Shown here piece after piece: positions 16,004 to 23,443 of a DNA stretch of 51,565 bases (the stretch's first letter is position 1; each line of letters opens with the position of its first letter). The notes beneath the pieces were generated by a model that saw only the letters and a list, made by a program, of their open reading frames with translations, was not told where the DNA came from and ran no database searches. Source of the DNA: Streptomyces roseus (lineage in GTDB: Bacteria > Actinomycetota > Actinomycetes > Streptomycetales > Streptomycetaceae); NCBI RefSeq assembly GCF_001044425.1, contig NZ_LFML01000014.1:1-51565 (forward strand), written 5' to 3'. The translations under genes were made by a program, and so were the position numbers.

Positions 16004-16743
16004 GCGATCGTCCGGCCCTTGGCGAGGTCGTCGTGGTTGTCGATCTCGACCCACTTGACGTCGCCGATGGGGGCCACGTCGATGACAAAGCCGTCGTTGA
16101 CGAGCTGCTGGTAGCCGTCCTCGTAGTACAGGTCGGGGTCGCGCTCGAACGTGGTCTTCAGCGCCTCGGCCAGGGCCTCGGCGGCCTCCGGCTCGATGAG
16201 GGTGACGCCGATGTACTCGCCGGTGGCGTCGGAGGGCTCCATCAGCTTCGTGATCTTGCGGACGCCCGTGGCGCCGTCGACGACGACCTTCATCTCCTCG
16301 TCGGCCAGGCTCTTGACCGTGTCGAGGGCGAGGATGATCTTCTGGCCGTTGCCGCGCGCGTCGAGGAGGGTCTTCTCGACGGAGACCGGGTGGACGGTGT
16401 CGCCGTTGGCGAGGATCACACCCTGCTTCAGGACGTCACGGGCGCACCACAGGGAGTAGGCGTTGTTCCACTCCTCGGCCTTGTCGTTGTCGATCAGCGT
16501 GATCTTGACGCCGTACTTGGCCTCCAGGGCCTCGCGGCGCTCGTACACGGCCTCCTTGCGGTAGCCGACGACGACGGCGACCTCGGTGAGGCCGACCTCG
16601 GCGAAGTTGCCGAGGGTGAGGTCCAGCACGGTCAGGCTGTCCTCGGCGCCTTCGGGGCCGACGGGCACGAGGGCCTTGGGCAGGGTGTCGGTGTAGGGAC
16701 GCAGGCGGCGTCCGGCACCGGCAGCGAGTACAAGGCCGATCAT
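15991..16743 (-). CDS. LicC/IPCT-like sugar- or polyol-phosphate nucleotidyltransferase
   Basis: NTP-transferase of 250 residues with N-terminal GLVLAAGAGRRLRPYTDTLPKAL, which binds the nucleotide, the WNNAYSLW block seen in cytidylyltransferases such as LicC and archaeal inositol-1-phosphate cytidylyltransferase, and a metal-binding NGDTVHP. Since two CDP-alcohol transferases flank it, CTP and a polyol phosphate are the likely substrates (inference), giving a CDP-activated head group. No left-handed beta-helix acyltransferase domain is present. The ATG at 16741-16743 follows GGAGAACC and overlaps the DUF5941 stop (ATGA); its own end overlaps the dehydrogenase start. Confidence 0.87.
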   Translation of the reverse strand: MIGLVLAAGAGRRLRPYTDTLPKALVPVGPEGAEDSLTVLDLTLGNFAEVGLTEVAVVVGYRKEAVYERREALEAKYGVKITLIDNDKAEEWNNAYSLWCARDVLKQGVILANGDTVHPVSVEKTLLDARGNGQKIILALDTVKSLADEEMKVVVDGATGVRKITKLMEPSDATGEYIGVTLIEPEAAEALAEALKTTFERDPDLYYEDGYQQLVNDGFVIDVAPIGDVKWVEIDNHDDLAKGRTIACQY

Positions 16744-18521
16744 GCTGGTTCTCCTTCGTCATGTACGGCGGGTGCCCCGGAGGAGACCCAGAAGCGGATG
16801 CTCTCCACGAGCACCACGAGTGCCACGAACACGGCCAGGACCGTGAGCGCGACGGGGAAGTCCGCGGCGCGCGTCGCCAGGACGGAGGCCAGGACCGCGG
16901 TCAGCAGGACCCGGCCGTCGTGACCGCCGATCGTCCACACCAGCCACCGCGGGGGCGCGCCCGATCCGCCGCGGATGCGGTAGACCGTGTCGTAGTGATG
17001 GTAGGCGACCGCCGCGACCAGTCCGAATGCCGCGGGAAGGGCCCCGGGCACGTCCGCCTTGGCGGCGAGGATCAGCACGGTGGTGTACTCGGCGGCCCGG
17101 AAGACGGGCGGGACGAGCCAGTCGAGGGCGCCCTTGAGGGGGCGGGCGACGGCCGCTCCGGCGAGCACGGCGTAGAACGCGGCGGCGATGATCACCTGGC
17201 GGGCGCCGAACCCGCACGCCCAGGCCGTCCACAGCAGGGCCACGGAGCCGATCACGGCGGCGGCGATGCCGGCCCCGGGGGCCAGCCGGCCCACGACCCG
17301 GCCGGCGAGCTCGGCGACCGGGCCGGAGTCGGCGAGGTCGGCCAGTGCCTGGGCGGCACGGTCGGTCCTCTTCGCCTTGCGGGTCAGCGAGCGCAGCACG
17401 CGGCCGGCGGTGGTGTAGAGCGCGCCGAAGGCGCAGCCGACGAGCAGGGCGTAGAAGACGATGCGGGGGGTGGTCGCCGCGGTGAGCACCGCGATCATGG
17501 CCCAGCGCTCGCCGATCGGCAGGATGATCATGCGCCGGACCCACACCGTCCAGCCGACGCTGTCGAGCTTGTCGGACAGGGCGGCCGTGGGGCTGGTGTT
17601 GGCGGTGGCGTCGTGGTTGGCCTCGTTGAAGGCGAAGTCCACGACGTGGCGGCAGGTCATGAGGATCATCGCGCCGAGCGCGAGGGCCCACACGTCGTCG
17701 CCGTTCCTGGCCGCGCCCAGCGCGAGGCCCGCGTAGAAGGAGTACTCCTTCGCGCGGTCGAAGGTGGCGTCGAGCCAGGCGCCCATCGTCGAGTACTGCA
17801 GCGAGTAGCGGGCGAGCTGCCCGTCCGTGCAGTCCAGGACGAAGGAGACGAGGAGCAGCACGCCTGCGGCGACGTAGCCGCCGCGCTCGCCGGTGGCGGC
17901 GCAGCCGGCCGCGATCAGCGCGGTGATCAGCGAGGCGGTGGTGACCTGGTTCGGGGTCAGACCACGGCGCGCGCACCAGCGGGCGATGTAGCGCGAGTAC
18001 GGGCTGATGAAGAAGGTGGTGAAGAACCCGTCTCGGGACTTCACGGCGGTGCGCAGGCGTACGGCCTCGTCGTCCACGGCGGCGACGGCGGCTTCCGCCG
18101 CGGCGCGCTCCGCCCCGGTGGCGGGGACGGCGGCGACCAGGGTGCCGAGCTCGGGGTGGTGGACGGGGGTCCCGGCGGCCTCGACGGCCGCGGCGAGGCG
18201 GTCCGCGTGGGGGCCGCCGCCCTCCGCGGGGAGGGCCGCGGCCTTCTCCAGGGCCGCCCGGGCGCCCGGCTGGACGGCGACGGCGCCGGTCACGGCGCAG
18301 GCGTCGAAACGCGGGTCGGTCAGCGCGAGCCGCAGGGCGTGGACGTGTCCGACGAAGGCGCTGTCGACGACGGCCACCCTCTGGTCGGCGGGTACGCCGG
18401 CCAGCACGGCGGCGGCCTCTTCAGGACCGGCGGCCGGGCGGACGTCGAAGCCGAGGGAGCGCAGCTCGTCGGTGAGCGGTGATCCGGGGACCGGCAGGCC
18501 GGTGAGGATGACGGTCGACAG
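16740..18521 (-). CDS. DUF5941-type CDP-alcohol phosphotransferase, probable CTG start
   Basis: Large membrane protein (593 residues from the proposed start). A soluble alpha/beta N-terminal region of about 150 residues is followed by a CDP-alcohol phosphotransferase core with complete motif: DCTDGQLAR, then GAWLDATFD, including the fourth Asp. A C-terminal multi-helix membrane domain of DUF5941 type follows. It would transfer a polyol phosphate from a CDP-activated donor to a membrane acceptor. The first ATG/GTG in frame is GTG 18405-18407, but the frame continues upstream as coding-like sequence (STVILTGLPVPG) to a CTG at 18519-18521 preceded by AAGGAG nine bases away. First gene of the polymer operon, divergent from idi. 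If GTG is right, the protein is 555 residues. Confidence 0.8.
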   Translation of the reverse strand: MSTVILTGLPVPGSPLTDELRSLGFDVRPAAGPEEAAAVLAGVPADQRVAVVDSAFVGHVHALRLALTDPRFDACAVTGAVAVQPGARAALEKAAALPAEGGGPHADRLAAAVEAAGTPVHHPELGTLVAAVPATGAERAAAEAAVAAVDDEAVRLRTAVKSRDGFFTTFFISPYSRYIARWCARRGLTPNQVTTASLITALIAAGCAATGERGGYVAAGVLLLVSFVLDCTDGQLARYSLQYSTMGAWLDATFDRAKEYSFYAGLALGAARNGDDVWALALGAMILMTCRHVVDFAFNEANHDATANTSPTAALSDKLDSVGWTVWVRRMIILPIGERWAMIAVLTAATTPRIVFYALLVGCAFGALYTTAGRVLRSLTRKAKRTDRAAQALADLADSGPVAELAGRVVGRLAPGAGIAAAVIGSVALLWTAWACGFGARQVIIAAAFYAVLAGAAVARPLKGALDWLVPPVFRAAEYTTVLILAAKADVPGALPAAFGLVAAVAYHHYDTVYRIRGGSGAPPRWLVWTIGGHDGRVLLTAVLASVLATRAADFPVALTVLAVFVALVVLVESIRFWVSSGAPAVHDEGEPA

Positions 18522-18839
18522 ACGGACTCACTCCTTGCAGCGAAACACTGGACGGGCGCCCCGGCGGGGGCGGCGGCACGTCGGCAGAGGCTATCGGATG
18601 AATGGAAGCGGGGGTTCACCACCCGTTTACTCCCCGATAAGCCGAATATCCCGGGGCTTCGGGCCCCGGCGCGATCATCATTGACGATCACGCCGAGATA
18701 CCACAAACCCGGGGAGCAAGGCCGCCGCGGCCCCGCCGCTTATCACGTCGCGGAGGCGGACATGCGCGGATGGCCGAAGTGGGGACAAGCCTCTTTTGTA
18801 CGGCAGACTGAAGGCCGAAGTCCGAAGCGAAGGATGGGT
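18522..18839. other. Divergent regulatory region between the polymer operon and idi
   Basis: No gene is visible in these 318 bases. A stable UUCGG-loop hairpin lies at 18651-18669: CCGGGGC pairs with GCCCCGG. Directly beside it is an interrupted inverted repeat, GATCATC-ATT-GACGATC, at 18673-18689, which overlaps a TTGACG -35-like hexamer (18681-18686) facing idi. Both could mediate shared control of the two divergent units. Confidence 0.45.
18651..18669. terminator. UUCGG-loop hairpin in the divergent region
   Basis: Seven perfect base pairs (18651-18657 with 18663-18669) around TTCGG. Between two divergent genes it cannot end either coding transcript, so it may block antisense read-through or act in a leader RNA. 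Confidence 0.4.
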
Positions 18840-19439
18840 ATGCCGACCACACCAGCCACCGCCGCGAACACCGCGTCCCCCGGCACCGGCACTCAGGAAC
18901 CGATCATGCTCGAACTGGTCGATGAGTCCGGCAACACCATCGGCACGGCGGAGAAGCTCTCCGCCCATCAGGCGCCGGGTCTGCTGCACCGGGCCTTCTC
19001 CGTGTTCCTCTTCGACGAGCAGGGCCGCCTGCTGCTCCAGCAGCGCGCCCTCGGGAAGTACCACTCCCCCGGCGTCTGGTCGAACACCTGCTGCGGCCAC
19101 CCCTACCCCGGGGAGTCGCCGTTCGCGGCCGCGGCCCGGCGGACCCACGAGGAGCTGGGGCTGTCCCCCTCGCTGCTCGCGGAGGCGGGAACCGTGCGCT
19201 ACAACCACCCGGACCCGGCGTCGGGCCTGGTGGAGCAGGAGTACAACCACCTTTTCGTGGGACTCGCGCAGTCCGGGCCGCGGCCCGATCCGGAGGAGGT
19301 CGGGGACACCGCGTTCGTGACCGCCGAGGAGCTGGCCAAGCGGCATGCCGAGGCGCCGTTCTCCGCCTGGTTCACGACCGTGCTCGACGCGGCCCGGCCC
19401 GCGATCCGCGAGCTGACCGGGGATGCCGCGGGCTGGTAG
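18840..19439 (+). CDS. idi: Isopentenyl-diphosphate delta-isomerase, type I
   Basis: Type I (Nudix-fold) IPP isomerase of 199 residues that interconverts IPP and DMAPP. The active-site cysteine is in NTCCGHP (83-89, probably Cys85), the Nudix-like helix carries RTHEELG, and the acidic catalytic site is in EQEYNHLF (132-139). Two ATGs occur six bases apart; 18840 is preferred because GAAGG at 18829-18833 is then suitably spaced. The frame is open further upstream without coding character. Streptomycetes make IPP and DMAPP by the MEP route, so this gene balances the pools, here next to the hopanoid operon that consumes them. Confidence 0.94.
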   Translation: MPTTPATAANTASPGTGTQEPIMLELVDESGNTIGTAEKLSAHQAPGLLHRAFSVFLFDEQGRLLLQQRALGKYHSPGVWSNTCCGHPYPGESPFAAAARRTHEELGLSPSLLAEAGTVRYNHPDPASGLVEQEYNHLFVGLAQSGPRPDPEEVGDTAFVTAEELAKRHAEAPFSAWFTTVLDAARPAIRELTGDAAGW

Positions 19440-19454
19440 TCGGTACCGGTGTGC

Positions 19455-19473
19455 CGGGCGCGCCCGGCGCCCG
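19455..19473. terminator. Hairpin between convergent idi and the anti-sigma-type gene
   Basis: CGGGCG (19455-19460) pairs with CGCCCG (19468-19473) around a 7-base loop; an alternative perfect 16-base palindrome lies at 19453-19468. It lies in the 43-base gap between two convergent stops, so it is probably a shared terminator. Confidence 0.45.
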
Positions 19474-19482
19474 TACGCCGCC

Positions 19483-19974
19483 TCAGAGCGCGGGTGAGGC
19501 GAGCGGCAGGGCCGCCCAGATGACCTTGCCGCCCGTCGAGGTGTGCTCGACGTCGCAGACCCCGCCGGACTCCCGCGTGACCTCGCGCACCAAGAGCAGG
19601 CCGCGTCCGCCGGTCTGGCCGAAATCCGCCTCCAGGGCCTTGGGGCGGTACGGGTGGTTGTCCTCGACCGCCACCCGTACCCATTCCCGGCCGATGGCGA
19701 CCTCGACCGCGACCTGGGGCGAGAGCAGGGCCGCGTGCCGGACCGAGTTCGTCACCAGCTCGGAGACGATCAGCAGCAGCGCGTACACGAGGTCCCGGTC
19801 GGCCGGGACGCCCTGGCGGCCGAGTAGGTCGCGTACGGCCCGGCGGGCCTGCGGAACGGATTCTTCTACAGCGGGCACGGTGAACCGCCACACGCCCTCG
19901 TACGCGAGGGGGTCGGCCGGGGCGGCCGCCGGCTCACCCTCCTTGGCTGGCGGGACGCTCCCGCTGACATCCAT
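19483..19974 (-). CDS. ATP-binding anti-sigma-factor-type kinase (HATPase_c)
   Basis: Small HATPase_c protein of 163 residues of the SpoIIAB/RsbW-like type abundant in streptomycetes, where such proteins bind and inhibit sigma factors or regulate partner-switching modules. The N-box is IVSELVTNSVRHA, the G1 region VAVEDNHPYRP, and the G2 glycine-rich lid GQTGGRGLLLVREV. The N-terminal ~25 residues are Ala/Pro-rich. The start is placed at ATG 19972-19974, with GGGGG upstream; an in-frame GTG at 20008-20010 would add 12 residues but has no ribosome binding site. No sigma or anti-anti-sigma gene is adjacent, so its partner is unknown. Confidence 0.85.
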   Translation of the reverse strand: MDVSGSVPPAKEGEPAAAPADPLAYEGVWRFTVPAVEESVPQARRAVRDLLGRQGVPADRDLVYALLLIVSELVTNSVRHAALLSPQVAVEVAIGREWVRVAVEDNHPYRPKALEADFGQTGGRGLLLVREVTRESGGVCDVEHTSTGGKVIWAALPLASPAL

Positions 19975-20104
19975 TTCCCGGCCCCCGTCTTCACGCTCGA
20001 TCGTCTCCACGCGTCAAGAGTGGGGAGCGGACCGGTCCGGACCGGAGCCCTGACCAGAAGTCAGCGTCAATCGGACGCTTTCTGACCGTTGGGGTATGAC
20101 AGCG

Positions 20105-20812
20105 TCAGTTGTGCGACCGTTCCTGATCTTCTGCGGGGCCTTTCTCGGCCGCGATGGCCGGACCGCCACCGGCAGCGGCGTCCGCCGGGAGCTCGTCTTC
20201 CCTGACCAAGCCCAGAATGCGCCGGGCGCTCATGCCCAGGAGGATCAGGCTCAGCCCGTCGAACAGCAGGGCGAGCGAGAAGAAGGTTCCGATCACGTAC
20301 AGACTGCTGCTCGGCCAGCTGGCGAGGACCAGGAAGCCCAGCAGGATCCCGAAGGCGCCCTGGACGAGGTTGACCCACAGGTTCGTCCCGCGCACCACCA
20401 GGCCGCCCACCAGCCGGAACACCCCGCCGATGAGGAAGAGCAGCGCGGCGAACATGGTCAGCGCCTCGGCGCTCGCCTCCGGCCTGCGCAGGATCACGAA
20501 GCCGGCGGCGATGTTGATCGCGGCGATGACGACGGCGAGCCAGAAGTGGTTGCTCTTGCGGGACTGGAACGCCTGGACCAGACCCACCACGCCGCCGGCG
20601 AGCAGCAGCCAGCCGAAGAGGAACATGGTGGTCAGGGTGGCGAAGCCGGCGTAGAACAGGCCCAGCAGGCCGGCCGCCACCAAGAGCACCCCGAGCAGGG
20701 CCAGCAGCCCGAAGCTGCGCCCGAGCCGCTTCGGGTCCTGGGCCCCGAGCTGCTTCGCGTCCTTGGTTCCGGGCTCGGCCGGGGACGCGGCCCCGGAACG
20801 GTCTGCGCCCAT
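20105..20812 (-). CDS. HdeD-family (DUF308) membrane protein
   Basis: Integral membrane protein of 235 residues with six hydrophobic segments between about 33 and 190, arranged as paired helices, e.g. LLALLGVLLVAAGLLGLFYAG, FLFGWLLLAGGVVGLVQAF and FAALLFLIGGVFRLVGGLVV. This is the short-hairpin repeat pattern of HdeD/DUF308 proteins. In enterobacteria HdeD is an acid-stress protein; the streptomycete role is unknown. Both tails are polar and probably cytoplasmic, the C-terminal one Ala/Glu-rich. ATG at 20810-20812. It is divergent from the enoyl-CoA hydratase-like gene with 77 bases between starts. Confidence 0.82.
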   Translation of the reverse strand: MGADRSGAASPAEPGTKDAKQLGAQDPKRLGRSFGLLALLGVLLVAAGLLGLFYAGFATLTTMFLFGWLLLAGGVVGLVQAFQSRKSNHFWLAVVIAAINIAAGFVILRRPEASAEALTMFAALLFLIGGVFRLVGGLVVRGTNLWVNLVQGAFGILLGFLVLASWPSSSLYVIGTFFSLALLFDGLSLILLGMSARRILGLVREDELPADAAAGGGPAIAAEKGPAEDQERSHN

Positions 20813-20876
20813 GGTCGTGCCACCTTTCAGGCACCCCCCGACGGACTCCCACGATCATAGGATCGGCCGACCGGGA

Positions 20877-20882
20877 TAGCAT
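20877..20882 (+). promoter_or_regulatory. -10 box suggesting a leaderless transcript
   Basis: TAGCAT ends seven bases before the ATG at 20890, so transcription would begin at or next to the start codon. No ribosome binding site is present upstream of that ATG, which agrees. The -35 is not clear. Confidence 0.35.
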
Positions 20883-20889
20883 CCGGCGC

Positions 20890-21687
20890 ATGGACGCAGC
20901 CCTCCTGCACACCGTCGCCGACGGTGTCGCCACGGTCGTCATCTCGCATCCCGCCAAACGCAACGCCATGACGGCGGCCATGTGGCGCGCGCTCCCGGAG
21001 GTGCTGGACGCCCTCGCGGCCGATCCGGCCGTACGGGTGCTCGTCCTGACCGGGGCCGGACCGACCTTCTGCGCGGGCGCCGACATCTCCTCGCTGACCG
21101 GGGACGAGGAGCCGCAGGCCTTGGCCGTGGCGGCCGAGGAAGCCCTGGCCGCCTTCCCCAAGCCGACGCTCGCGGCGATCCGCGGGTTCTGCGTGGGCGG
21201 CGGCAGCCAGCTGGCGGCGGCCTGTGATCTGCGGTTCGCGGAGGAGGGGGCCTCCTTCGGGGTGACCCCGGCGAGGCTGGGCATCGTCTACCCCGCGTCC
21301 TCGACCCGCCGCCTGGCCGCGCTGGTGGGCCCGGCGGTCGCCAAGTACCTGCTCTTCTCGGCGGAGCTGATCGACGCGGAGCACGCGCTGCGGGCCGGAT
21401 TCCTGAACGAGCTGCTGCCGGCCGGGCAGCTGGACAAGCGGGTGGCGGACTTCGCCCGCGTGCTGACCACCCGCTCGCAGCTGACGCAGGCGGCGGCCAA
21501 GGAGTTCGCCGACGGGCGGACGGACCGGGACGCGTACTGGGCGCGGCAGGCGGCCGCGAGCGGCGACACCGCGGAGGGCGTCGCCGCGTTCCTGGAGCGC
21601 CGTACGCCATCGTTCGGCTGGACCGCCTCGCCGGCGGGCGCGCCCGCGTCCGAGCCCGGGCGGACTACCGGCCGTCGAGGGGACTGA
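20890..21687 (+). CDS. Enoyl-CoA hydratase/isomerase-fold protein without the usual glutamates
   Basis: Crotonase-fold protein of 265 residues. The CoA/oxyanion region FCAGADISSL (about 62-71) and GFCVGGGSQLAAACDLRFA are intact, so acyl-CoA binding is likely. However, the first hydratase glutamate position (GGGxE) is Gln here and the second (PExxLG) reads PARLGI, so neither catalytic Glu of classical hydratases is present. It may be an isomerase, a thioesterase-like member, or act on an unusual substrate. The last 23 bases overlap the 3' end of the convergent PfpI-like gene. A -10 box immediately upstream suggests leaderless expression. Confidence 0.85.
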   Translation: MDAALLHTVADGVATVVISHPAKRNAMTAAMWRALPEVLDALAADPAVRVLVLTGAGPTFCAGADISSLTGDEEPQALAVAAEEALAAFPKPTLAAIRGFCVGGGSQLAAACDLRFAEEGASFGVTPARLGIVYPASSTRRLAALVGPAVAKYLLFSAELIDAEHALRAGFLNELLPAGQLDKRVADFARVLTTRSQLTQAAAKEFADGRTDRDAYWARQAAASGDTAEGVAAFLERRTPSFGWTASPAGAPASEPGRTTGRRGD

Positions 21688-22300
21688 CCGCGCGCAGCCG
21701 CGCCACGATCTCGGCCGGGGCCTTGTCCGGCGAGCCGGCGTCGTAGGGCGGCTGGGGGTCGTACTCGGTCATCAGCTGGACGGTCTGCGCGTACTCGTCG
21801 CCGGCGATCCGGCCGAGGAGGCCGAGGCCCATGTCGATGCCCGAGGACACCCCGGCGGCGGTGACGTACTTCCCGTCGTACACCACGCGCTCGCCGGTGG
21901 GCTCGGCCCCGAAGGCGGTCAGCCGGTCCAGGTAGAGCCAGTGGCTCGTGGCCCGGCGCCCCTTGAGCAGCCCCGCGGCGGCCAGCAGGAGCGAGCCGGT
22001 GCACACCGAGGTGGTCCAGGTGCTGGTGGCGTCGACCGCGCGCAGCCAGTCGACGACGGCAGGGTTCTCCATCTCCAGCTCGGGGTGGGGCCCGCCGGGT
22101 ACGACGACGATGTCGGGCCGGGTCAGCTCGTCGAGGCCCCTGTCGGCGACGAGGGCGAGCGCCCCGCTGTCGGTGCGCACCGGCCCCGGCCGCTCCGAGA
22201 CGAACACGACCTCGGCGCCGGACAGCCGCCCGAGGGTGTCGAAGGGCCCGATGGCGTCGAGGGCGGTGAACCGGTCGTAGAGCAGGACGGCGATCTGCAT
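21665..22300 (-). CDS. DJ-1/PfpI-family protein
   Basis: Class I glutamine-amidotransferase-like protein of 211 residues. The nucleophile elbow contains Cys100 in SVCTGSLLLAAAGLL, and Glu/Asp residues at the N-terminal strand (AVLLYDRFTALDAIGPFD) are typical. Related stand-alone proteins include isonitrile hydratase InhA and glyoxalase/deglycase-type enzymes; the sequence does not decide between these. Strong ribosome binding site GGAGGAAAC before the ATG at 22298-22300. It shares its elbow (VCTG-LLLA-AGLL-GRRAT-HW) with the DJ-1 domain of the upstream GlxA-type regulator, suggesting a common origin, and is probably cotranscribed with it. Confidence 0.85.
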   Translation of the reverse strand: MQIAVLLYDRFTALDAIGPFDTLGRLSGAEVVFVSERPGPVRTDSGALALVADRGLDELTRPDIVVVPGGPHPELEMENPAVVDWLRAVDATSTWTTSVCTGSLLLAAAGLLKGRRATSHWLYLDRLTAFGAEPTGERVVYDGKYVTAAGVSSGIDMGLGLLGRIAGDEYAQTVQLMTEYDPQPPYDAGSPDKAPAEIVARLRAVSPLDGR

Positions 22301-22316
22301 GTTTCCTCCAGGTGGT

Positions 22317-22372
22317 GGGGTGTCCGAGGGGCGGTGGTGTCCGAGGGGCGTGGGGTGTGCCCGATGGGCGGT
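22317..22372. repeat. Three short imperfect tandem repeats
   Basis: The gap between the two DJ-1 genes contains three imperfect units of 17-20 bases built on GGTGTCCGAGGGGCGGT; the third is changed to a GTGCCCGATGGGCG form. They may be slippage products or repeated binding sites upstream of the PfpI-like gene. Confidence 0.5.
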
Positions 22373-22379
22373 GGTGCGC

Positions 22380-23366
22380 CTACTGAGCGGTGGTCCGCGG
22401 GCGGCCGGAGCCGAAGCGGCGCCGGTACTCGGCCGGGGGCTGGCCCAGGGTCTTCACGAAGGCCCGGCGCAGGGCCTCCGGGGTGCCGTAGCCGCAGGCG
22501 CGGGAGATCTGGGCGATCCCGTCCCCGGTGTCCTCCAGGAGGCGCCGCGCGTGCTCCACGCGGACCCGCTCCACATAGCGGCCGGGCGTGACCCCGGTCT
22601 CCGCCTGGAAGGCCCGCGCGAAGTGCCGCGGCGAGAGCCGCGCCCGCGCCGCCAGGGCCTCCACGCTCAGGTCCGCGTCCGGATGCTCCGTGATCCAGTG
22701 CTGCACCTCCCGCAGCGGATCCCGCCGCGCGGTCTGGGCCGCCAGCTGCGCGCTGAACTGGGCCTGATTGCCGGGCCTGCGCAGGAACACCACCAGGTGG
22801 CGCGCGATGCGCAGCGCCAGCCGGCGTCCGTGGTCCTCCTCCACCAGGGCCAGCGCGAGGTCGATCCCCGCCGTGACCCCGGCCGAGGTGGCGACCGGGC
22901 CGTCCCGTACGTAGATCGGGTCCGGTTCGACGGTCACCCGCGGGTAGTCCCGGGCCATCCGCTCGCACGCGTACCAGTGCGTGGTCGCCCGCCGCCCGTC
23001 CAGCAGCCCGGCCTCGGCGAGCAGCAGCCCGCCGGTGCAGACGGACACCAGCCGCTCCGCGCCACCCCCGTGGGCTCGGAGCCACTCGGTCAGCCGGGGC
23101 TCGAAGTCCCCCCGGTACTGCCCGCCCGGCACCAGCAAGGTGGTCCCGGCCCCCGGCCGCGCGCTCTCCAGGTCCCCGTCCGGCACCAGCGTGAGACCGC
23201 TGCTCGCCCGTACGGGCATACCGCCCGGGGAGACCGTACGAATCGCGTACCCGTCCCCCGCGCGGTCCGGGAAGCGGCCGGCCGCGGCGAACACTTCCAC
23301 GGGCCCGGTCACATCCAGGCTCTGCACGCCGTCGTAGAGCAGGACGAGCACATTTCGGGGCGACAT
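22380..23366 (-). CDS. GlxA-family transcriptional regulator (DJ-1 plus AraC domains)
   Basis: Predicted regulator of 328 residues: an N-terminal DJ-1/PfpI-like domain (about 1-190, with Cys110 in LVSVCTGGLLLAEAGLL) and a C-terminal AraC-type double helix-turn-helix (about 225-325), including LSPRHFARAFQAETGVTPGRYVERVR and ISRACGYGTPEALRRAF. Such proteins sense small metabolites and activate nearby genes; the adjacent PfpI-like enzyme gene is an obvious target. The start at ATG 23364-23366 places the first beta strand right at the N-terminus; there is no good ribosome binding site, and an in-frame ATG exists at 23393. Divergent from the ABC-F gene. Confidence 0.86.
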   Translation of the reverse strand: MSPRNVLVLLYDGVQSLDVTGPVEVFAAAGRFPDRAGDGYAIRTVSPGGMPVRASSGLTLVPDGDLESARPGAGTTLLVPGGQYRGDFEPRLTEWLRAHGGGAERLVSVCTGGLLLAEAGLLDGRRATTHWYACERMARDYPRVTVEPDPIYVRDGPVATSAGVTAGIDLALALVEEDHGRRLALRIARHLVVFLRRPGNQAQFSAQLAAQTARRDPLREVQHWITEHPDADLSVEALAARARLSPRHFARAFQAETGVTPGRYVERVRVEHARRLLEDTGDGIAQISRACGYGTPEALRRAFVKTLGQPPAEYRRRFGSGRPRTTAQ

Positions 23367-23443
23367 GACCCCATGGTGTGACGCGCCGCCCATGGCCGCA
23401 ATGACGCTCGTCCCACCTTTACAGCCATGCCCTGCCGCGCGGA

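Noticed and set aside
11464..18521. Phosphonate biosynthesis cluster
   Set aside because: The nucleotidyltransferase, CDP-alcohol transferase and iron-type dehydrogenase combination occurs there too, but no PEP mutase or phosphonopyruvate decarboxylase is present and the dehydrogenase motifs point to G1P dehydrogenase.
18681..18839. N-terminal extension of idi
   Set aside because: The frame is open, but the added residues have no coding character and the ATG at 18840 has a suitable ribosome binding site and yields the usual length.
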